From: Amycolatopsis eburnea
GTDB taxonomy: Bacteria > Actinomycetota > Actinomycetes > Mycobacteriales > Pseudonocardiaceae
Assembly: GCF_003937945.1 (NCBI RefSeq)
Contig: NZ_RSEC01000062.1
Location: 248,001-312,000, forward strand
DNA: 64,000 bases
Reading direction: 5' to 3'
Position 1 is the first letter of the stretch, and the number at the start of each line of letters is the position of its first letter. Positions 60,320 to 64,000 of the stretch are shown piece after piece. Below the pieces are notes generated by a model. That model did not search any database. It had not been told where the DNA came from and worked only from the letters and a program-made list of their open reading frames with translations. Made by a program: the position numbers and the translations under genes.

Positions 60320-62095
60320 GTGCTCCGCACCCACCAAGCCGGCACCCTGCGTGCCGGACAGGCCGGACAGACCGTCACCCTCACCGGATGGGTGGCCCGG
60401 CGGCGCGATCACGGCGGCGTCATCTTCATCGACCTGAGGGACGCCAGCGGCGTCGCCCAGGTCGTCTTCCGCGAAGGCGAGATGGCCGAGCGCGCGCACG
60501 CGCTGCGCTCCGAATTCTGCGTCAAGATCGTCGGCGAGGTCGCGAAGCGCCCCGAAGGCAACGCCAACGCCGAGATCCCGACCGGCGAGATCGAGGTGCT
60601 GGCCACCGGGCTCGAGGTGCTCTCGGAGTCCGCGCCGCTGCCGTTCCCGATCGACGACCGGGTCGACGTCGGCGAAGAGGTCCGCCTCAAGCACCGCTAC
60701 CTCGACCTGCGCCGCAGCGGCCCGGCCGCCGCCATGCGCCTGCGCAGCGAGGTCAGCCGCGCCGCGCGCGAGGTGCTGCACGCCCAGGACTTCGTCGAGA
60801 TCGAGACCCCGACGATGACCCGCTCGACGCCCGAAGGCGCGCGCGACTTCCTGGTCCCGGCCCGGCTCAAGCCCGGCTCCTGGTACGCGCTGCCGCAGTC
60901 GCCGCAGCTGTTCAAGCAGCTGCTCATGGTCGGCGGCATGGAGCGGTACTACCAGATCGCCCGCTGCTACCGCGACGAAGACTTCCGCGCCGACCGCCAG
61001 CCCGAGTTCACCCAGCTCGACATCGAGATGAGCTTCGTCGAGCAGGACGACGTCATCGACATCGGCGAGCAGATCGTCTCGGCGCTGTGGAAGCTGATCG
61101 GGCACGAGATCCCGCGGCCCATCCCGCGCATCACCTACCACGAGGCGATGGCCAAGTACGGCTCGGACAAGCCGGACCTGCGCTTCGACCTCGAGATCAC
61201 CGACATGACGGAGTTCTTCGCCGACACGCCGTTCCGCGTGTTCCAGGCGCCCTACGTCGGCGCGGTCGTGATGGCGGGCGGCGCCGACCAGCCCCGCCGC
61301 CAGCTCGACGCGTGGCAGGAGTGGGCGAAGCAGCGCGGCGCGCGCGGCCTCGCGTACATCCTGGTCAACGAGGACGGCACGCTCGGCGGCCCGGTCGCGA
61401 AGAACCTGTCGGAGACCGAGCGCGAGAACGTCGCCGCCGCGGCGGGCGCCAAGCCGGGCGACTGCATCTTCTTCTCCGCGGGCAAGGCGTCGAGCACGCA
61501 GCCGCTGCTGGGCGCCGCACGCGACGAGATCGGCAAGCGCCTCGGCCTGATCGACGAGAACGCCTGGTCGTTCGTGTGGGTCGTCGACGCGCCGCTGTTC
61601 GCGCCGGTCGAGGACATCGGCGACGACGTCGCCGTCGGCTCCGGCAAGTGGACCGCCGTGCACCACGCGTTCACCTCGCCGACCCCGGAGTGGATCGACA
61701 AGTTCGAGCAGGACCCGGGCAACGCCCTGGCCTACGCCTACGACATCGTCTGCAACGGCAACGAGATCGGCGGTGGCTCGATCCGTATCCACCGCGGCGA
61801 CGTCCAGAAGCGCGTGTTCAACCTGATGGGCCTCAGCGACGTGGAGGCGCAGGAGAAGTTCGGCTTCCTGCTCGACGCCTTCGCCTTCGGCCCCCCGCCG
61901 CACGGCGGCATCGCCTTCGGCTGGGACCGCATCGTCATGCTGCTGGCCAAGGCCGACTCGCTGCGTGACGTGATCGCGTTCCCGAAGACCGGCGGCGGGT
62001 ACGACCCGCTGACCGCGGCGCCGGCCCCGATCACGGCGCAGCAGCGCAAGGAAGCCGGCATCGACGCGAAGCCGGCCCCCGCCCCGCAGAACTAG
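60320..62095 (+). CDS. aspS: Aspartate-tRNA ligase
   Basis: A 591-residue bacterial-type class II synthetase that charges tRNA-Asp (and tRNA-Asn where GatCAB is used). The N-terminal OB domain reads VTLTGWVARRRDHGGVIFIDLRD; class II motif 2 is YYQIARCYRDEDFRADRQPEFTQLDIEMSF; the bacterial GAD insertion is about 290-420; motif 3 is GGIAFGWDRIVMLL. GTG at 60320 is the family-consistent start, preceded by AAGGAG at somewhat long spacing. Its stop overlaps the next start by one base (TAGTG). Confidence 0.96.
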   Translation: MLRTHQAGTLRAGQAGQTVTLTGWVARRRDHGGVIFIDLRDASGVAQVVFREGEMAERAHALRSEFCVKIVGEVAKRPEGNANAEIPTGEIEVLATGLEVLSESAPLPFPIDDRVDVGEEVRLKHRYLDLRRSGPAAAMRLRSEVSRAAREVLHAQDFVEIETPTMTRSTPEGARDFLVPARLKPGSWYALPQSPQLFKQLLMVGGMERYYQIARCYRDEDFRADRQPEFTQLDIEMSFVEQDDVIDIGEQIVSALWKLIGHEIPRPIPRITYHEAMAKYGSDKPDLRFDLEITDMTEFFADTPFRVFQAPYVGAVVMAGGADQPRRQLDAWQEWAKQRGARGLAYILVNEDGTLGGPVAKNLSETERENVAAAAGAKPGDCIFFSAGKASSTQPLLGAARDEIGKRLGLIDENAWSFVWVVDAPLFAPVEDIGDDVAVGSGKWTAVHHAFTSPTPEWIDKFEQDPGNALAYAYDIVCNGNEIGGGSIRIHRGDVQKRVFNLMGLSDVEAQEKFGFLLDAFAFGPPPHGGIAFGWDRIVMLLAKADSLRDVIAFPKTGGGYDPLTAAPAPITAQQRKEAGIDAKPAPAPQN

Positions 62096-63042
62096 TGCTG
62101 CACCTCAGGGCCGTGTGCCCGCCGGAGAAGACCGCCGAGGCGCTCGGCATCCTGCGGGCCCACGCCGGGACGGCGCACCTGGTCGTGCACCGCGGTGCCG
62201 CCGTCTCGCCCGAAGGCGACCTGGTCGAGGCCGACATCGCGCGCGAGGCGGCGGACGAGATCCTCGAGGCGCTGTGCGTGCTCGAGCTCGACCACACCGG
62301 TGGCATCACGCTCGAAGCGCTCGACACGGCGCTTTCGGACGCCGCCGACCGGGCGGAAGAGGCCGCGCCGGGCGAGGGCGCGGACGCCGTGGTGTGGGAG
62401 GAGCTGCTCGCGCGCACCGGCGAGGAGTCGCGGCTGAACGTGACGTTCCTGGCCTTCCTCACCATCGCCTGCCTGCTGGCCGCGGTCGGCGTGCTGACGG
62501 ACTCCGCGGTGACGATCGTCGGCGCGATGGTCGTCGGGCCGGAGTTCGGCCCGCTCGCCGCGCTCGCGGTGGGGGTGGTGCTGCGGCGCTGGGACCTCGT
62601 CCGGCTCGCGGGCGCCGCGCTCGGCGTCGGCTTCCCGCTGGCGATGGCCGTGACGCTGGGTGGCGCGCTGCTGGTGCGCGCGACCGACGTCTTCGGCGAA
62701 AAGGCGTTCGAGCTGAAGCAGCACAGCGACGTCGACTTCGTCTTCTCGGTCGGGGTGCCGTCCCTGGTCGTGGCGATGCTGGCCGGCGCCGCGGGGATGC
62801 TGGCCATGACGTCGGCGAAATCGGCCGCGCTGGTGGGCGTGTTCATCTCCGTGACGACGGTTCCCGCCGCGGGTTACGCGATGGTGGCGGCCGTGGCGGG
62901 GGAGTGGAGCCGATGCGTCCAATCGGTGGGTCAGCTGCTCGTGAACCTTCTCGGAATCGTTGCAGCAGCGGCCATTGTGTTGATCGTGCGCCGGAATGGG
63001 CAACGTTCACCCGTGGGGATGCGTCCGCTTTCACGCGGGTGA
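62095..63042 (+). CDS. DUF389 membrane protein
   Basis: A 315-residue protein. The N-terminal 110 residues are soluble and ferredoxin-like; the rest contains about five or six transmembrane helices with the DUF389 segments NVTFLAFLTIACLLAAVGVLTDSAVTIVGAMVVGPEFGPLAAL and MTSAKSAALVGVFISVTTVPAAGYA. Function unknown. The GTG shares one base with the aspS stop, so it is translationally coupled, although a link with tRNA charging is not expected. Confidence 0.9.
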   Translation: MLHLRAVCPPEKTAEALGILRAHAGTAHLVVHRGAAVSPEGDLVEADIAREAADEILEALCVLELDHTGGITLEALDTALSDAADRAEEAAPGEGADAVVWEELLARTGEESRLNVTFLAFLTIACLLAAVGVLTDSAVTIVGAMVVGPEFGPLAALAVGVVLRRWDLVRLAGAALGVGFPLAMAVTLGGALLVRATDVFGEKAFELKQHSDVDFVFSVGVPSLVVAMLAGAAGMLAMTSAKSAALVGVFISVTTVPAAGYAMVAAVAGEWSRCVQSVGQLLVNLLGIVAAAAIVLIVRRNGQRSPVGMRPLSRG

Positions 63043-63121
63043 CCCGTATCCGGGTGGGATGCGTCTTCTTGTCCGGATGTCAGTAGTCATGGTTGCTCAG
63101 TCACGAGTAGGGTCGGTGCCA

Positions 63122-64000
63122 ATGACAGTCGACACCTCCTCCTCCGGCGACGCTGGGGTCGGGGCAGGAGCCGAGCAGCTCGCCGTCGCCGCGGCGGTCG
63201 CGGCGGGCGAGTCCGTTCTCTCGCGCCGGTTCGGCAGCGCGATCACCCTGGTCGCCCCCGAGGACCTCGCGGGGAGCGGGCCGGCGACGGTGGTCCGCGC
63301 GCGGGTGGTGTCGTCGTCGTTCGCGCTGCCGCGCACGGTGGTCGTCAAGCACTACCCGGACCCGCCGGGCCCGGGCGCCGACCCGTTCGCCCAGGAGGCG
63401 GTCAGCTACCAGCTGTTCACGGCGCTGGCCCCGGACGAGCGGATGTGCCCGGAGCTGCTCGCCCACGACGGCCGGGACCGCGCGCTGGTGCTGGAGGACC
63501 TCGGCCGCACCCCGACGCTGGAGGACAAGCTCTACGCGCGCGACTCCCGCGCGGCCGAGCGCGCGCTGCTGTCCTGGGCCCGCTCGCTGGGCAGGCTGCA
63601 CGCGAGCACGGCGGGCCGCGAAGCGGACTTCAACGCCCTGCTCCGGCGCCTCGGCGGCCCGGCGAAAGAGGACGAAAGCGGCGTCGACGAGCAGTGCGCG
63701 CGCGTGCCGTCCCTGATCCAGGAGCGCCTGGGCATCCCGGTCCCGGACGCGGTCCGCGCCCAGGTCACGGCGGCGCTTGAGCAGTCCCGCTCGGCGGGCT
63801 TCCGCGCGTTCAGCCCGGTCGAGCTCAGCCCGGACAACAACCTGGTGACCGGCGAGGGCGTGCGTTTCCTGGACTTCGAGTACGGCTGCGTCCGCTCGGC
63901 CCTGATCGACGCGGCGCACCTGAGGCTGCCGTTCGCGAGCTGGCCGGACGCGCTCGCCCTCCCGGCGGGCATGAGCGAGGCGATGATCGCGGCCTGGCGC
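63122..64000 (+). CDS. Phosphotransferase (APH-like fold) family protein, partial
   Basis: The frame is open from ATG 63122 to the end of the window, 293 codons, with no stop. VVVKHYPDPPG supplies the ATP lysine, ALVLEDLGRTPTLEDKL the hinge, FSPVELSPDNNLVTGEG the catalytic-loop Asp-Asn and FLDFEYGCVRSALIDAAHLRL the metal-binding DFE. This is the aminoglycoside-phosphotransferase/choline-kinase fold; the catalytic His of HxD is missing (ELSPDNN), so the family member is divergent. Substrate unknown; C-terminus outside the window. Confidence 0.85.
   Translation, partial: MTVDTSSSGDAGVGAGAEQLAVAAAVAAGESVLSRRFGSAITLVAPEDLAGSGPATVVRARVVSSSFALPRTVVVKHYPDPPGPGADPFAQEAVSYQLFTALAPDERMCPELLAHDGRDRALVLEDLGRTPTLEDKLYARDSRAAERALLSWARSLGRLHASTAGREADFNALLRRLGGPAKEDESGVDEQCARVPSLIQERLGIPVPDAVRAQVTAALEQSRSAGFRAFSPVELSPDNNLVTGEGVRFLDFEYGCVRSALIDAAHLRLPFASWPDALALPAGMSEAMIAAWR

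Overview
The window is very GC-rich DNA (strong G/C preference at third codon positions, many GTG starts, many GTGA/ATGA stop-start overlaps) from an actinomycete. HemQ-type haem synthesis, a PruC-PruA-PruB proline module, DUF3000, DUF6221, DUF2630, an Rv2578c-type radical SAM protein, F420/flavin-type luciferase-like oxidoreductases and mycothiol-type DinB proteins all fit the order Pseudonocardiales. Recurrent intergenic palindromes and an intragenic 13-mer palindrome make me favour Amycolatopsis or a close relative; that genus call is inference.

Layout. 1-1.3 kb: start of a response regulator on the minus strand, then about 1.1 kb of non-coding DNA ending in tandem repeats. 1.3-6.6 kb: DUF3000 divergent from hemE-hemY-hemQ and a coupled CoA-transferase. 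6.7-9.8 kb: a four-gene minus-strand operon of two membrane proteins with Cys-rich low-complexity tails, a DUF692-family multinuclear iron oxidase and a small partner; this is the best candidate for an undescribed modification system. 9.8-17.1 kb: MsrB, a Ser/Thr kinase, a TVP38/DedA-like protein, a stand-alone LigD-type polymerase domain and small accessory genes. 17.1-21.4 kb: proline catabolism (PruC regulator divergent from pruA-pruB). 21.4-26.6 kb: thioredoxin, an ECF42-type sigma factor with its DGPF partner, a lipoprotein of the alpha/beta-hydrolase family lacking its nucleophile, and an ATP-dependent DNA ligase. 26.7-30.8 kb: an eight-gene envelope-stress operon (ECF sigma factor, three Asp23/Gls24-like proteins, a miniature J-domain protein, small membrane proteins) preceded by a RibD-like reductase. 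30.9-44.9 kb: ZapE, PAP2, FAD oxidoreductase, DUF2252, ornithine aminotransferase, ArsR-SRPBCC pair, PPK2, S9 peptidase, a second kinase and a CrcB-DUF190-CrcB fluoride exporter. 45.0-51.1 kb: an iron-box-preceded hydroxamate siderophore operon of PLP decarboxylase, N-hydroxylase, NIS synthetase and a glutamine-synthetase-like ligase. 51.3-57.3 kb: a flavoprotein, a large BTAD-type regulator and SthA. 57.5-64 kb: an SOS-box-preceded radical SAM gene carrying an intein, a MerB-like protein, AspS, DUF389 and the start of a phosphotransferase.

Intergenic DNA holds a dispersed 130-175 bp element with a long internal hairpin and, in two copies, matching terminal inverted repeats (MITE-like; 6.6, 13.2, 32.5 and 57.3 kb), related half-sites at 0.9-1.3 kb, and several long perfect palindromes at gene ends that look like bidirectional terminators. 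No tRNA, rRNA, CRISPR array, transposase or phage gene was recognised.
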